A stretch of DNA of 64,000 bases. Origin: Rhizobiales bacterium TNE-4 (lineage in GTDB: Bacteria > Pseudomonadota > Alphaproteobacteria > Rhizobiales > Beijerinckiaceae). The number at the start of each line of letters is the position of its first letter. Positions within the stretch are counted from its first letter, which is position 1. A program made the position numbers and the translations under genes. Shown in pieces: positions 18,729 to 28,137 of this stretch. The stretch is from positions 372,001 through 436,000 of the forward strand of contig JAHRCV010000001.1 of NCBI GenBank assembly GCA_019083985.1, given 5' to 3'. The notes beneath the pieces were generated by a model. That model was not told the DNA's origin, ran no database searches, and worked only from the letters and a program-made list of their open reading frames with translations.

Positions 18729-19325
18729 TTACCGCTTTTTCCGCACGGGCTTTTCTGTCGCACCGCCGGAGGCATCGAGGCCGACGAAGAGCTCAAGCTC
18801 GGCCGCCCCAGCCTTGGGTATGGTCATGCCCTCTTCGATCGTGATGAAGCTCTGCTGTGTTTCGCCGGCGGGGATGGTGACGCTCTGGCGTTGCAGTTTC
18901 GAAGCGACGACCGTCTCGCCGCGCTTGGCGACAAAGCGGACCGGCACGGTAAAGGTGCCGGGCGAGCCTGATGGTCCCAAGAGGGCGCGACCTTCAACGC
19001 CCATCTTGATGACAATGTTATTGCCTTCGGCACGGCATTCGCGCGCGGTCTGAACCACCGAGAATTGGTGGCGGACACCCGCCCCGCTTTCAGCGCGCAG
19101 CGCTGCGGTGCCATCAAGGATCTGCACCGAGGGGCACTCGATGTCTTCATCCTCTTCCTTCATCGATTCGGGCTTGGTCAGCCCGCCATATTTGAAGATG
19201 TTGAGGAAGGAGCTGTCGGTGCCGCCCGCAGCCGCGTTTTGCGAGGAGGAGGTCCCAGTCGACATGCAACCGCCCGTAAGCGCCGCGACCCCTGCCGCCA
19301 GAAAGATTGCCTTGAGATGCGCCAT
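18729..19325 (-). CDS. putative lipoprotein of unknown function
   Basis: A 198-residue protein beginning MAHLKAIFLAAGVAALTGGC, a lipoprotein signal with the lipobox LTGGC. The mature part is mostly beta-prone, with an internal EDEDIECPSVQILDGTAALR segment and a basic tail (EKPVRKKR). No enzymatic family is recognised. The frame opens 18 bases earlier in an ATGA overlap with the stop of the upstream ialB-like gene, but GGAG lies well placed for ATG at 19325. The pair is probably one transcription unit with coupled translation. Confidence 0.8.
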   Translation of the reverse strand: MAHLKAIFLAAGVAALTGGCMSTGTSSSQNAAAGGTDSSFLNIFKYGGLTKPESMKEEDEDIECPSVQILDGTAALRAESGAGVRHQFSVVQTARECRAEGNNIVIKMGVEGRALLGPSGSPGTFTVPVRFVAKRGETVVASKLQRQSVTIPAGETQQSFITIEEGMTIPKAGAAELELFVGLDASGGATEKPVRKKR

Positions 19326-19342
19326 GTCCGTTACTCCATCCA

Positions 19343-19879
19343 TCAGGGCAGGCTATCGAACCCCGGGCCGAAGCCTTTGAGCGAAACCGGGATGCCGATT
19401 CCCTCTTCCGGGGTCTGAAACACGATAAAGGTCGCCGATTCGCCCTTCTTGAGCTTGCCGATCAGTTCGTCGTCCATCATGACCTCGGCGACGCAGCCAT
19501 TGGCCGTGCAGCGCACGAACCCGGCCCGGCCGACATCAGTCTGATCGATTTTCAGGCCCAATCCGGCCGGAAGCAGCACGCCGAGAGGGGCCAGAACCCG
19601 CAAAAGCCGGCTTTTGCCATCGGCCGTCTTCAGCACGATCACGACAAGATTGATATTGGGGCGGTCTTCGGCCGACACGCTCTGGACGAGGGCGCATTGC
19701 TCTGTGCGGGCGCCCGCGGGGTTTTCGCACCGCATCTGCCAGTCGCCCGAGGTCGATTTCACCTGACCCTGAGCCCAAACAGCGCCTGTCATGGCAAACA
19801 GGGCCAAAAACCCAACCAGACCGGCTTTCAGGGCGAAACAACCGGTCGCAGCGATCATGTGTCTCACAGGCGCTCTCAT
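19343..19879 (-). CDS. invasion-associated locus B (IalB) family protein
   Basis: A 178-residue exported protein with an N-terminal hydrophobic signal (LVGFLALFAMTGAVWAQ) and the IalB fold: SGDWQMRCENPA near the start, paired cysteines (EQCALVQ, FVRCTANGCVAEV) and a C-terminal SLKGFGPGFDSL. IalB of Bartonella is linked to erythrocyte invasion, but homologues are widespread in free-living Hyphomicrobiales, where their role is unknown, so no virulence role should be read from the name. Cotranscribed with the lipoprotein gene downstream. Confidence 0.88.
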   Translation of the reverse strand: MRAPVRHMIAATGCFALKAGLVGFLALFAMTGAVWAQGQVKSTSGDWQMRCENPAGARTEQCALVQSVSAEDRPNINLVVIVLKTADGKSRLLRVLAPLGVLLPAGLGLKIDQTDVGRAGFVRCTANGCVAEVMMDDELIGKLKKGESATFIVFQTPEEGIGIPVSLKGFGPGFDSLP

Positions 19880-20228
19880 GAAATAGGCGTTCTTTCGGCC
19901 ATCCGGCCACGATTCGCGTCCGACGCGGAAACTCCATCACTTTTCACTGTGTTGGGATCATGGCCGGGCCCTGTCAAGACGCGCTGCACAGCATAATCTG
20001 CCCATGCGGAAGGAGGGTTCCGCCCGGCCGCAGCCCAAAAAACCGGCCTACACGACAGACTGCCGCGGAGTTTCGCCCTTCGGCGGCGTTGCGCTTTAGG
20101 GGTGTTTGTGATTTTTGGCGTCTACGGAATTTACCGCTTGGGATTGCACCGGGGACGGCGTGGTCCTGACGACTGCCCGAACGGGGCTCTTTGCTCTTGT
20201 TTCGGGTGCATCGCAGGGAGATGAAACA
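19880..20228. other. divergent spacer between ialB-like gene and cox operon
   Basis: A 349-base non-coding region holding the leftward promoter of the ialB-lipoprotein pair and the rightward promoter and leader of the cytochrome oxidase operon. It includes GC-rich short palindromes but no riboswitch, tRNA or operator that I can name. A frame open from 20115 joins coxB but has no support as a start. Confidence 0.5.
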
Positions 20229-21086
20229 GTGAAGACCCATTTCTGGAACCGCGCGGCCCTTGCCGTTCTCGGTCTCAGCCTGTGCTTGATCGGCTCGGCG
20301 GAAGCCGCGTCCGTGATCGGTCAGCCTTCGGCTTGGGAAATCAACCTCCAGCAGCCGGTGACTGAGGTCGCCCAATTCATCTATGACATGCACAATTGGC
20401 TGGTGGTGATCATCACCCTCATCTCATTGTTCGTGCTCGGCCTGATCGTCTGGGTCGTGATGCGCTTCAATGAGAAAGCCAATCCGGTCCCGTCGCGCAC
20501 CACCCACCACACGGGCCTCGAAATCGCCTGGACCGTGATCCCGATCCTGATTCTCGTCGGCATCGCGATCCCTTCCTTCCGCCTCCTCAAATTGCAGGTG
20601 CAGATCCCGGCGCATGACATCGTCGTGAAGGTGATCGGCAAGCAATGGTACTGGACCTATGAATACCCTGCCGATCAGGGCGGTGGTTTCGGATTTGATT
20701 CGATCATGCTGTCGGATGCTGAAGCGGCGAAGGCTGGTCAGCCGCGCATGCTCGCCGTCGACAATGAAATGGTTGTTCCGGCCGGTAAGGTCATCGCCAT
20801 GCAGGTCGTTGGCGCCGACGTGATCCATTCCTTCTCGGTGCCGTCGCTCGGCTTCCGTATGGATGCGATCCCGGGCCGGTTGAACGAAACATGGTTCAAG
20901 ACGGATCGTGAAGGCATTTATTACGGCATGTGCTCGCGCCTGTGCGGCCAGAACCATGCCTACATGCCAATCGCCATTCGTGTTGTGAGCCCCGAAAAAT
21001 ACACGGCATGGCTCGCAGAAGCGAAGAAGAAGTTCGCTTCCAATGACGACACCATGAAGGTCGCCGCAAACGCGGCGGCTCAGTAA
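20229..21086 (+). CDS. coxB: cytochrome c oxidase subunit II
   Basis: Membrane-anchored subunit of aa3-type oxidase carrying the CuA centre that accepts electrons from cytochrome c. The protein (285 residues) has a cleavable signal ([20 protein letters not shown]), two transmembrane helices and the CuA motif [13 protein letters not shown] with an upstream HSF histidine ([11 protein letters not shown]). The GTG at 20229 is chosen because GGGAGA lies eight bases upstream and the signal peptide begins there. First gene of the oxidase operon. Confidence 0.96.
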   Translation: MKTHFWNRAALAVLGLSLCLIGSAEAASVIGQPSAWEINLQQPVTEVAQFIYDMHNWLVVIITLISLFVLGLIVWVVMRFNEKANPVPSRTTHHTGLEIAWTVIPILILVGIAIPSFRLLKLQVQIPAHDIVVKVIGKQWYWTYEYPADQGGGFGFDSIMLSDAEAAKAGQPRMLAVDNEMVVPAGKVIAMQVVGADVIHSFSVPSLGFRMDAIPGRLNETWFKTDREGIYYGMCSRLCGQNHAYMPIAIRVVSPEKYTAWLAEAKKKFASNDDTMKVAANAAAQ

Positions 21087-21117
21087 TCAGCAGATTCGAC
21101 GAGCAAGGTTGAACGCT

Positions 21118-22746
21118 ATGGCACATGCGGCTGGAACCACCCACCACGACGCTCACGACCACGCGCACGATCATCCGACCGGATGGCGTCGTTGGGTCCT
21201 TTCGACGAACCACAAGGACATCGGCACGATGTACCTCGTGTTCGCGCTCTTTGCCGGCTTGATCGGCGGCGCGTTGTCGATCGCGATGCGTCTCGAATTG
21301 CAAGAACCCGGTCTGCAATTCTTCACCAATCCGCAGACCTATAACGTGTTCGTCACGGGCCATGGTCTGATCATGGTGTTCTTCGTTGTCATGCCTGCGC
21401 TCATCGGCGGTTATGGCAACTGGTTCGTTCCGATCATGATCGGCGCGCCGGACATGGCGTTCCCGCGCATGAACAACATCTCGTTCTGGCTGCTGCCATC
21501 GGCCTTCGCGCTGCTCGTCATCTCGATGTTTGTCGAAGGTGCTCCGGGCTCGAACGGCTTCGGCGGTGGTTGGACGGTGTATCCGCCGCTCTCGACATCA
21601 GGCCATCCCGGCCCGGCGCTCGATTTCGGCATTCTCTCGCTGCACATTGCAGGCGCGTCGTCGATCTTGGGTGCGATCAACTTCATCACCACGATCCTGA
21701 ACATGCGCGCCCCGGGCATGACGCTGCATAAGATGCCGCTGTTTGCTTGGTCGATGCTTGTCACCGCGTTCCTGCTGCTTCTGTCGCTGCCGGTTCTCGC
21801 GGGCGCGATCACGATGCTTCTGACCGACCGCAATTTCGGCACGACCTTCTTCGATCCGGCCGGCGGCGGTGACCCGGTGCTGTATCAGCATCTGTTCTGG
21901 TTCTTCGGTCACCCCGAAGTGTACATCATGATCCTGCCGGCCTTCGGCATCGTCAGCCACATCGTGTCGACCTTCGCCAAGAAGCCGGTGTTCGGCTATC
22001 TCGGCATGGCTTACGCCATGGTCGCGATTGGTGCGGTCGGCTTCGTCGTGTGGGCTCACCACATGTACACCGCAGGGCTCTCGCTCAACACGCAGCGCTA
22101 CTTCGTCTTCGCGACGATGGTGATCGCGGTGCCGACAGGCGTGAAGATCTTCTCGTGGATTGCAACGATGTGGGGCGGTTCGATGCGCTTCACCTCGCCG
22201 ATGATCTGGGCGCTCGGCTTCATCTTCCTGTTCACCGTTGGCGGTGTGACGGGCGTGGTGCTCGCCAATGCCGGTATCGATCGTAACCTGCACAACACCT
22301 ACTACGTCGTGGCGCACTTCCATTACGTGCTGTCGCTCGGCGCGGTGTTCGCGATCTTCGCGGCCTGGTACTATTGGTTCCCGAAAATGTCCGGCTATCT
22401 GATCCCTGAATGGATCGGAAAGCTGCATTTCTGGATCGCCTTCATCGGCGCGAACGTGTTGTTCTTCCCGATGCACTTCACGGGCCTGTCCGGCATGCCG
22501 CGTCACTACGTGGATTATCCGGATGCGTTTGCGGGTTGGAACCGCATCTCGTCTTACGGCTCCTACATCTTCGCGCTCGGCCTCCTCGTGTTCTTCTACG
22601 GCCTGTGGCTCGCCTTCGCGCAGAAGAAGAAGGCTGGTGACAATCCGTGGGGTGCGGGTGCAACGACGCTCGAATGGACGTTGTCCTCACCGCCGCCCTA
22701 CCACCAGTTCGAGACGCTCCCCCGTATCACGGGCTCCGAACATTGA
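21118..22746 (+). CDS. coxA: cytochrome c oxidase subunit I
   Basis: Catalytic subunit with heme a, heme a3 and CuB; reduces oxygen and pumps protons. The 542-residue protein has 12 membrane helices, the heme ligand region [12 protein letters not shown], the CuB-Tyr crosslink motif [10 protein letters not shown] and HHMYTAG, and the heme histidines in [12 protein letters not shown]. The N-terminus is rich in His and Asp (DAHDHAHDH). ATG at 21118 is preferred to a TTG nine bases upstream. It sits 31 bases downstream of coxB and is followed by a GC hairpin. Confidence 0.98.
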   Translation: MAHAAGTTHHDAHDHAHDHPTGWRRWVLSTNHKDIGTMYLVFALFAGLIGGALSIAMRLELQEPGLQFFTNPQTYNVFVTGHGLIMVFFVVMPALIGGYGNWFVPIMIGAPDMAFPRMNNISFWLLPSAFALLVISMFVEGAPGSNGFGGGWTVYPPLSTSGHPGPALDFGILSLHIAGASSILGAINFITTILNMRAPGMTLHKMPLFAWSMLVTAFLLLLSLPVLAGAITMLLTDRNFGTTFFDPAGGGDPVLYQHLFWFFGHPEVYIMILPAFGIVSHIVSTFAKKPVFGYLGMAYAMVAIGAVGFVVWAHHMYTAGLSLNTQRYFVFATMVIAVPTGVKIFSWIATMWGGSMRFTSPMIWALGFIFLFTVGGVTGVVLANAGIDRNLHNTYYVVAHFHYVLSLGAVFAIFAAWYYWFPKMSGYLIPEWIGKLHFWIAFIGANVLFFPMHFTGLSGMPRHYVDYPDAFAGWNRISSYGSYIFALGLLVFFYGLWLAFAQKKKAGDNPWGAGATTLEWTLSSPPPYHQFETLPRITGSEH

Positions 22747-22752
22747 TGATGT

Positions 22753-22774
22753 GAGGGGCGGGCGACCGCCCCTC
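22753..22774 (+). other. intra-operon hairpin after coxA
   Basis: Perfect nine-base-pair stem GAGGGGCGG/CCGCCCCTC closed by a GCGA (GNRA) tetraloop, six bases after the coxA stop. No T tract follows. Likely protects the upstream coxBA message or sets a processing boundary; inferred. Confidence 0.75.
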
Positions 22775-22808
22775 TCTTCATCCGGCCAATCACCCGGGAC
22801 ATCCACTC

Positions 22809-23789
22809 ATGTCACTTGTGACGGACATTCACGACGAATTCGGCGCCGAACGCCGCCCCAACGTGTCCATGGGCACGGCGGGCGACTATTTCGAATTGCT
22901 GAAGCCGCGCGTGATGTCGCTCGTCATTTTGACAGCGCTGGTCGGCTTGGTGCTTTCGCCTGAGCCGGTCAATCCGGTGATTGGTTTTGCGGCTTTGTTG
23001 GCGATTGCCGTCGGAGCCGGGGCATCGGGTTGTCTCAACATGTGGTGGGATGCCGATATTGATGCGCGCATGTCGCGCACCAGCAAGCGTCCCATTCCCG
23101 CAGGCAGCGTGACACCGGGCGAAGCGCTCGCTTTCGGCATCACGCTTTCGGTCGGCTCGGTTCTCTTCCTCGGTGTCATCACCAATTGGTTTGCAGCCGG
23201 CTTTCTCGCCTTCACGATTTTCTTCTACGCCGTCGTCTATTCGATGTGGCTGAAGCGCTCGACCGCGCAGAACATCGTGATCGGCGGCGCTGCCGGCGCT
23301 TTCCCTCCGATGATCGGCTATGCCGCGGCGACGGGAAGCGTGAACCTCGACAGCTTTGTGCTGTTCCTCATCATCTTCCTCTGGACGCCGCCGCATTTCT
23401 GGGCGCTCGCGCTCGTCAAATCCGGCGATTATTCAGCCGCAGGCGTGCCGATGTTGCCGGTGGTGCGGGGCGCGGCGCATACGCGCCTGCAGATCCTGCT
23501 TTACACGATCGTGCTTGTGCCCGTCGCGATTGCACCATCTTTCATGGGCTTTGGTGGCATTGCGTACTTCATCGTTTCAACGGTGACGGGCGCAGCCATG
23601 CTGGCGCTTGCGATCAAGATTTATCGGACGGGCGATGGAGAAGGCGCGAACAAGGCTGCGATGCAGATGTTCGGCTTTTCGATCCTCTATCTTCTTCTGT
23701 TGTTCGCGGTGATGCTCGCTGAACAATCCTTCGGCTTTGGTGCAGGCATGACACGCGCGCTCGCCGTGTTCTTCGGAGGCGTCGCATGA
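22809..23789 (+). CDS. ctaB: protoheme IX farnesyltransferase (heme O synthase)
   Basis: Attaches a farnesyl group to heme b to give heme O, the precursor of heme A needed by CoxA. The 326-residue membrane prenyltransferase of the UbiA superfamily has the aspartate-rich [19 protein letters not shown] motif and the second conserved loop YSMWLKRST, with about nine membrane helices. Lies between coxA and the assembly genes; its stop overlaps the next start. Confidence 0.96.
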   Translation: MSLVTDIHDEFGAERRPNVSMGTAGDYFELLKPRVMSLVILTALVGLVLSPEPVNPVIGFAALLAIAVGAGASGCLNMWWDADIDARMSRTSKRPIPAGSVTPGEALAFGITLSVGSVLFLGVITNWFAAGFLAFTIFFYAVVYSMWLKRSTAQNIVIGGAAGAFPPMIGYAAATGSVNLDSFVLFLIIFLWTPPHFWALALVKSGDYSAAGVPMLPVVRGAAHTRLQILLYTIVLVPVAIAPSFMGFGGIAYFIVSTVTGAAMLALAIKIYRTGDGEGANKAAMQMFGFSILYLLLLFAVMLAEQSFGFGAGMTRALAVFFGGVA

Positions 23790-23944
23790 TGGCCGAGGAT
23801 GGCATCCGCCTGACCGAAGAAGAACAAAAGCGCCGTCGCAGCCGGTCGGTTGCGCTCGGCCTTGTGCTTGGCGCAATTGTCGTCCTCTTTTTCTGGGTGA
23901 CGATCGCCAAGCTTGGTGCCAACGTCTTCAAGAGGCCGCTCTGA
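23786..23944 (+). CDS. small single-pass membrane protein of the cox operon (CoxF/CtaF-like)
   Basis: A 52-residue protein, short enough to be missed by ORF length cut-offs. It starts [20 protein letters not shown], then has one transmembrane helix ([20 protein letters not shown]) and a short basic tail ending KRPL. The ATG overlaps the ctaB stop (ATGATG), with GGAGG six bases upstream, and ctaG begins one base after its stop. A small protein of this type occupies the same place in other alphaproteobacterial cox operons and is thought to help oxidase assembly; the exact role is unknown. Confidence 0.85.
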   Translation: MMAEDGIRLTEEEQKRRRSRSVALGLVLGAIVVLFFWVTIAKLGANVFKRPL

Positions 23945-23945
23945 C

Positions 23946-24542
23946 ATGACCGCGCCCGCTCCGAAAACCCGTTCGATGAAGCGCACCGCGATTGCGTGCA
24001 GCGCCGTGGTGCTGGGCATGGTTGGCGCGGCCTATGCGGCGGTGCCGCTCTATGAATTGTTCTGCAAGGTGACGGGCTTTGGCGGCACGCCGCGTGTTGC
24101 GAGTGCCGAGGCCACACGGCAGTCCGATCGTGAAATCACGGTCCGTTTTGATGCGAATGTGGCGCCCGGTCTGAACTGGAAGTTTGGACCCGAGCAGGCA
24201 CAGGTCAATGTTCGCCTCGGCGAGACGAAGACTGTCTTCTACAAGTTGAAAAACCGCGGTGATCAACCTGCGGTCGGCATGGCGACGTACAACGTCACGC
24301 CCAATCAGGCTGGCAATAGCTTCGCTAAGCTTGAATGTTTCTGCTTCAACGAAATGGTGTTGCAACCGGGTGAAGAAATCGACGTGCCGGTGGTGTTCTT
24401 TGTGGACCCCGCGCTCGCCGATGTTCCGGACATTGGCAACACGATTTCAAAGATCACGCTCTCCTACACATTCTTTCCTGCAAAGCAGAAGGCCCAAAAG
24501 CCGGTTGCAGGGTTGAACGGGCAGGAAGCGCCGAAACTCTGA
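23946..24542 (+). CDS. ctaG: cytochrome c oxidase assembly protein CtaG (Cox11)
   Basis: Membrane-anchored copper chaperone that delivers copper to the CuB site of subunit I. The 198-residue protein has an N-terminal membrane helix ([18 protein letters not shown]), the [15 protein letters not shown] motif and the copper-binding CFCF motif in [17 protein letters not shown] longer frame from 23913 is rejected because ATG at 23946 directly follows the small-protein gene and gives the standard N-terminus. Confidence 0.95.
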   Translation: MTAPAPKTRSMKRTAIACSAVVLGMVGAAYAAVPLYELFCKVTGFGGTPRVASAEATRQSDREITVRFDANVAPGLNWKFGPEQAQVNVRLGETKTVFYKLKNRGDQPAVGMATYNVTPNQAGNSFAKLECFCFNEMVLQPGEEIDVPVVFFVDPALADVPDIGNTISKITLSYTFFPAKQKAQKPVAGLNGQEAPKL

Positions 24543-24580
24543 CGCGCGGAGACGCGCGCCGGACATCAAGACGGGGGTTG

Positions 24581-24602
24581 CATCCGGGGTTCGCCCCGGA
24601 TG
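24581..24602 (+). other. intra-operon hairpin between ctaG and ctaE
   Basis: Perfect nine-base-pair stem CATCCGGGG/CCCCGGATG with a TTCG (UUCG) tetraloop, 20 bases before the ctaE start and just upstream of its ribosome-binding site. No T tract. Position suggests a 5' stabiliser or processing site for the subunit III message; inferred. Confidence 0.75.
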
Positions 24603-24621
24603 GGCGGAAGGGAAAACGGAA

Positions 24622-25491
24622 ATGGCGCAGGCCCATACCAAGAACCACGATTACCACATTGTCGATCCGAGCCCGTGGCCGTTTGTCGGCTCGATCTCGG
24701 CCTTCATCATGGCGGTGGGCGCCATCATGTGGATGAAGGGCATGGCGATGGCCGGCCTGAAGGCGGGTCCGTTCCTGTTCGGCGCCGGCCTCATCGGTGT
24801 TCTCTACACGATGATGTCGTGGTGGACCGATGTCGTCCATGAAGCAGAAAAAGGCGATCACACGCGCGTGGTTCAGCTGAGCCATCGCTACGGCATGATC
24901 ATGTTCATCGCGTCGGAAGTGATGTTCTTCGTCGCGTGGTTCTGGGCCTATTTCGATGCGAGCCTGTTTGCAGGCGAAGCCAAACAATTTATGCGCCTTG
25001 AATTCACCGGTGGGCATTGGCCGCCGAAGGGCATCGAAGTGTTCGATCCCTGGCATTTGCCGCTGCTCAACACGCTGATCCTTCTGACCTCGGGCACGAC
25101 CGTGACATGGGCGCATCATGCGCTTCTCCACAATGACCGTCAGGGTCTGAAGTGGGGCTTGATCCTCACCGTTCTGCTCGGCGCGCTCTTCACCGTTGTG
25201 CAGATTTTCGAATACACCCACGCTGCCTTCGGTTTCAAAGGCAACATCTATGGCGCGACGTTCTTCATGGCGACCGGCTTCCACGGTTTCCATGTCTTCG
25301 TCGGCACGGTGTTCTTGATTGTCTGCTTGATCCGCGCCTCGGCCGGTCAGTTCACGCCGAAGCAGCATCTCGGTTTCGAGTTCGCCGCGTGGTACTGGCA
25401 CTTCGTCGACGTGGTGTGGCTGTTCCTCTTCCTCGCGATCTACCTCTGGGGATCGGATTGGGGCCGAGCTGCCGAGAAGATTCTGGTCTGA
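24622..25491 (+). CDS. ctaE: cytochrome c oxidase subunit III
   Basis: Seven-helix structural subunit of the aa3 oxidase that stabilises subunit I and helps sustain proton uptake. The 289-residue protein includes [12 protein letters not shown] at the N-terminus, [19 protein letters not shown] and the C-terminal [26 protein letters not shown] stretch precedes ATG. It is bracketed by two GC hairpins. Confidence 0.97.
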   Translation: MAQAHTKNHDYHIVDPSPWPFVGSISAFIMAVGAIMWMKGMAMAGLKAGPFLFGAGLIGVLYTMMSWWTDVVHEAEKGDHTRVVQLSHRYGMIMFIASEVMFFVAWFWAYFDASLFAGEAKQFMRLEFTGGHWPPKGIEVFDPWHLPLLNTLILLTSGTTVTWAHHALLHNDRQGLKWGLILTVLLGALFTVVQIFEYTHAAFGFKGNIYGATFFMATGFHGFHVFVGTVFLIVCLIRASAGQFTPKQHLGFEFAAWYWHFVDVVWLFLFLAIYLWGSDWGRAAEKILV

Positions 25492-25511
25492 TCAGGCCAG
25501 CCTTCGTAGAG

Positions 25512-25535
25512 AAGGGGCGGCGCGAGCCGCCCTTT
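25512..25535 (+). other. intra-operon hairpin after ctaE
   Basis: Ten-base-pair stem AAGGGGCGGC/GCCGCCCTTT with one G-T wobble and a GCGA tetraloop, 20 bases after the ctaE stop. The following bases are not T-rich enough for clear termination, so partial termination or 3' protection of the oxidase message is more likely. Confidence 0.7.
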
Positions 25536-25553
25536 CGCGTTTCAGGATCTGTG

Positions 25554-25922
25554 ATGAGCGATCATTCGACTGTGTCTCCCTTCGTCGCCGGATTGCGCTG
25601 CCGCTGTCCGCGCTGTGGTGAGGGGCAGCTGTTGCAAGGCTTTCTGACACCGCGTGCGGCATGCGAATGCTGCGGCCTCGATTTCGCTTTTGCTGATTCC
25701 GGCGATGGCCCGGCCGTGTTCATCATGTTCATCGCCGGCTTTCTGGTTGTCGGTGCCGCGTTGTTAGTCGAATTGCGTTACGAGCCACCCTTCTGGGTGC
25801 ATGCGCTTTTGTGGATTCCATTTGTGTTGATCGTCAGCCTCGGTCTCTTGCGTCCGCTCAAGGGTCTGATGATCGCGCTGCAATACGCCAACAAGGCGGA
25901 GGAGGGACGTCTTGAGCGCTGA
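25554..25922 (+). CDS. DUF983 family membrane protein
   Basis: A 122-residue protein with an N-terminal zinc-ribbon-like cysteine set (CRCPRCGEG and CECCGLDF) and two transmembrane helices (FIMFIAGFLVVGAALLVEL and WIPFVLIVSLGLL). DUF983 genes are regular members of alphaproteobacterial cox operons; a link to oxidase assembly or metal handling is inferred from position only. GGA eight bases before ATG at 25554 supports this start; a much longer frame running back into ctaE is a shadow. It overlaps surf1 by 11 bases. Confidence 0.9.
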   Translation: MSDHSTVSPFVAGLRCRCPRCGEGQLLQGFLTPRAACECCGLDFAFADSGDGPAVFIMFIAGFLVVGAALLVELRYEPPFWVHALLWIPFVLIVSLGLLRPLKGLMIALQYANKAEEGRLER

Positions 25923-26697
25923 AACGATCCGCCCAGCCTGGCGCGTTCTTCTATGGCCGAGCCTGTTCACCGCCTGCGCGCTGGCGCTCCTGCTGAGCCT
26001 TGGCTTTTGGCAATTGGAACGGCTTGGCGCGAAAGAGCGCTTTGCCAAACGCATCGAAGCCTCACTTGCCGGACAGCCACAAAAACTACCGACGGAAGCC
26101 GAATGGCCGACGCTGAAGGCCAAGGTAACGGACTACACCAAGGTCACACTGAGCGGCGAATATCTGCACGATAAAGAGCTCTACCTTTATGGTGTCCTGA
26201 GCAATGGGCGCGACAATCTCCCCGGCCTTTTCGTCATCACGCCGCTTAAGTTGGCCGATGGATCGATTGTCTTCATCAATCGCGGCTTCGTGACGACGGA
26301 TCGCAAAGATCCTGCGACGCGCCCTGAAGGCCAAATCAAAGGCCCTGTCACCTTGACCGGTATTCTCCGGACAACGCAGCCACGCGGCTTCTTCACGCCG
26401 GATGATGACGCCAAGGCAAAGCTTTTCTTCACTCGCGACCCGGCGGCCTTCACCGCCGCAACGGGATTGGCCCGCACTGCGCCCTTCAGCGTCGACGCCG
26501 ATGCCACGCCTATGCCGGGCGACTGGCCGAAAGGGGGGCACACCATCGTGTCGTTCCCCAACAATCATCTGCAATACGCCATCACTTGGTTCATGCTGGC
26601 GGCCGCGGTGCTGGGCTTTTTCTTGTTCTGGGCGCGTCGCCTACTCGCCGATGAGCGGACGCGCACCAATCTTGTCAGCGCCGCGCCGCGCTCGTAG
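25912..26697 (+). CDS. SURF1 family oxidase assembly protein
   Basis: Helps insert heme A into cytochrome oxidase subunit I. The 261-residue protein has the SURF1 layout: an N-terminal transmembrane helix followed by FWQLERLGAKE, a periplasmic domain with GEYLHDKELYLYG and INRGFVTTDRKDP, and a C-terminal helix after NNHLQYAITWFMLA. It starts with TTG, supported by GGAGGAGGGA just upstream, and overlaps the DUF983 gene. Confidence 0.94.
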   Translation: MSAETIRPAWRVLLWPSLFTACALALLLSLGFWQLERLGAKERFAKRIEASLAGQPQKLPTEAEWPTLKAKVTDYTKVTLSGEYLHDKELYLYGVLSNGRDNLPGLFVITPLKLADGSIVFINRGFVTTDRKDPATRPEGQIKGPVTLTGILRTTQPRGFFTPDDDAKAKLFFTRDPAAFTAATGLARTAPFSVDADATPMPGDWPKGGHTIVSFPNNHLQYAITWFMLAAAVLGFFLFWARRLLADERTRTNLVSAAPRS

Positions 26698-26721
26698 TTT
26701 CGCGTCCGAAAGGAATTGACC

Positions 26722-28137
26722 GTGCTCCACGTTTCGACCCGCGGCCAGGCGCCCGCCCTTCGTTTCGCTGATGCGCTGCTTGCGGGCCTCGCACGCGATG
26801 GTGGCCTCTATTGGCCGGAATCGATCCCGACGCTCGATCGGGACACGATTGCCGGTTTTGCCGGTCGCTCTTACGCCGATGTCGCTGAGACGGTGATCTC
26901 GGCCTTCACGGGCACAGAGATCGATCGCAAGGCGCTGCGCAGCATGATCGACGCCGCCTATGGCACGTTCCGCCATCGTGGTGTCTGCCCGCTGGTGCAG
27001 CTCGATTCCAATCTCTTCGTGCTCGAATTGTTTCACGGTCCGACGCTCGCCTTCAAAGACGTCGCCATGCAGCTCTTGGGCCGCATGATGGATCATGTGC
27101 TCGAACAGCGCGGCGAACGCGCCACCATTGTGGGTGCAACATCGGGCGATACGGGCGGTGCAGCGATCGATGCGTTCAAAGGCCTGAAGCGCGTTGATGT
27201 GGTGATCCTGTTTCCGCATGGCCGCGTCAGCGATGTGCAGCGCCGTCAGATGACGACAGTCGATGCCGACAATGTGCACGCCGTCGCGCTCGACGGCTCG
27301 TTCGACGATTGCCAAGCGCTCGTCAAAGCGATGTTCAATCATCATAGTTTCCGTGATGAATTGCAGCTTGCTGGCGTCAACTCGATCAACTGGGCTCGCA
27401 TCGTCGCGCAGATCGTTTATTATTTCACCTCCGCCGTGGCGCTCGGCGGCCCGCACCGTGATGTGTCTTTCTCGGTGCCGACCGGCAATTTCGGTGACAT
27501 TCTCGCAGGCTATGTGGCCAAGCGCATGGGCTTGCCAATTGCGATGCTCGACGTGGCGACGAATGAGAACGATATTCTCGCCCGCACCATGGCGTCGGGC
27601 CGCTATGAGATGAAGGGCGTGCATGCCACGACCTCACCATCGATGGATATTGAAGTATCGTCGAATTTCGAGCGCCTGTTGTTTGACGCTTATGGCCGCG
27701 ATGCCTCTGCCGTCTCGCGCCTAATGGCCTCACTCAAGCAATCGGGCTCGTTCACCATTGCCGACGAGCCGCTCGCCCGCATCCGCAAGGAATTTTCAGC
27801 CTCTGCAGCAAGCGAAGATGATGTGCGCACCGCGATGAAGGAATGGCACGATGCCACCGGCTATATTCTCGATCCGCACACCGCTGTGGGTGTCGTATCG
27901 GGTCAACGCGCGCTCAAGAAGGACCCGGCCACGCCCATGATCGTGCTCGGCACCGCGCATCCCGCGAAATTCCCGGCTGCTGTTGAATCGGCGATTGGCG
28001 TGCGGCCAGAATTGCCGCCCCACCTCTCTGATCTCATGGAGCGCCGTGAAATCTTCACACGTCTGCCGAACGAGCAGGTGGCTGTCGAAGACTTCGTCCG
28101 CTCCGTGGCGCGCGCTGCGCAGACGGCCTCAGCATGA
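26722..28137 (+). CDS. thrC: threonine synthase
   Basis: PLP enzyme that converts O-phosphohomoserine to threonine. The 471-residue protein is of the longer, yeast/proteobacterial type and begins with HVSTRGQAPALRFADAL. The PLP lysine lies in GPTLAFKDVAMQ (K112). The phosphate-binding loop GATSGDTGGAA and NSINWARIVAQ are typical. GTG at 26722 is preferred (AAGGA eight bases upstream) over TTG two codons before. Located just after surf1 and overlapping the M16 peptidase gene by four bases, a common arrangement in this order. Confidence 0.95.
   Translation: MLHVSTRGQAPALRFADALLAGLARDGGLYWPESIPTLDRDTIAGFAGRSYADVAETVISAFTGTEIDRKALRSMIDAAYGTFRHRGVCPLVQLDSNLFVLELFHGPTLAFKDVAMQLLGRMMDHVLEQRGERATIVGATSGDTGGAAIDAFKGLKRVDVVILFPHGRVSDVQRRQMTTVDADNVHAVALDGSFDDCQALVKAMFNHHSFRDELQLAGVNSINWARIVAQIVYYFTSAVALGGPHRDVSFSVPTGNFGDILAGYVAKRMGLPIAMLDVATNENDILARTMASGRYEMKGVHATTSPSMDIEVSSNFERLLFDAYGRDASAVSRLMASLKQSGSFTIADEPLARIRKEFSASAASEDDVRTAMKEWHDATGYILDPHTAVGVVSGQRALKKDPATPMIVLGTAHPAKFPAAVESAIGVRPELPPHLSDLMERREIFTRLPNEQVAVEDFVRSVARAAQTASA

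Noticed and set aside
19343-19879. Virulence locus suggested by the IalB name
   Set aside because: The family is common in non-pathogenic Hyphomicrobiales and no other virulence-associated gene is present.
21598-22506. 302-codon antisense frame inside coxA
   Set aside because: High-GC shadow of a strongly conserved gene; His/Arg/Glu-rich translation with no recognisable family.
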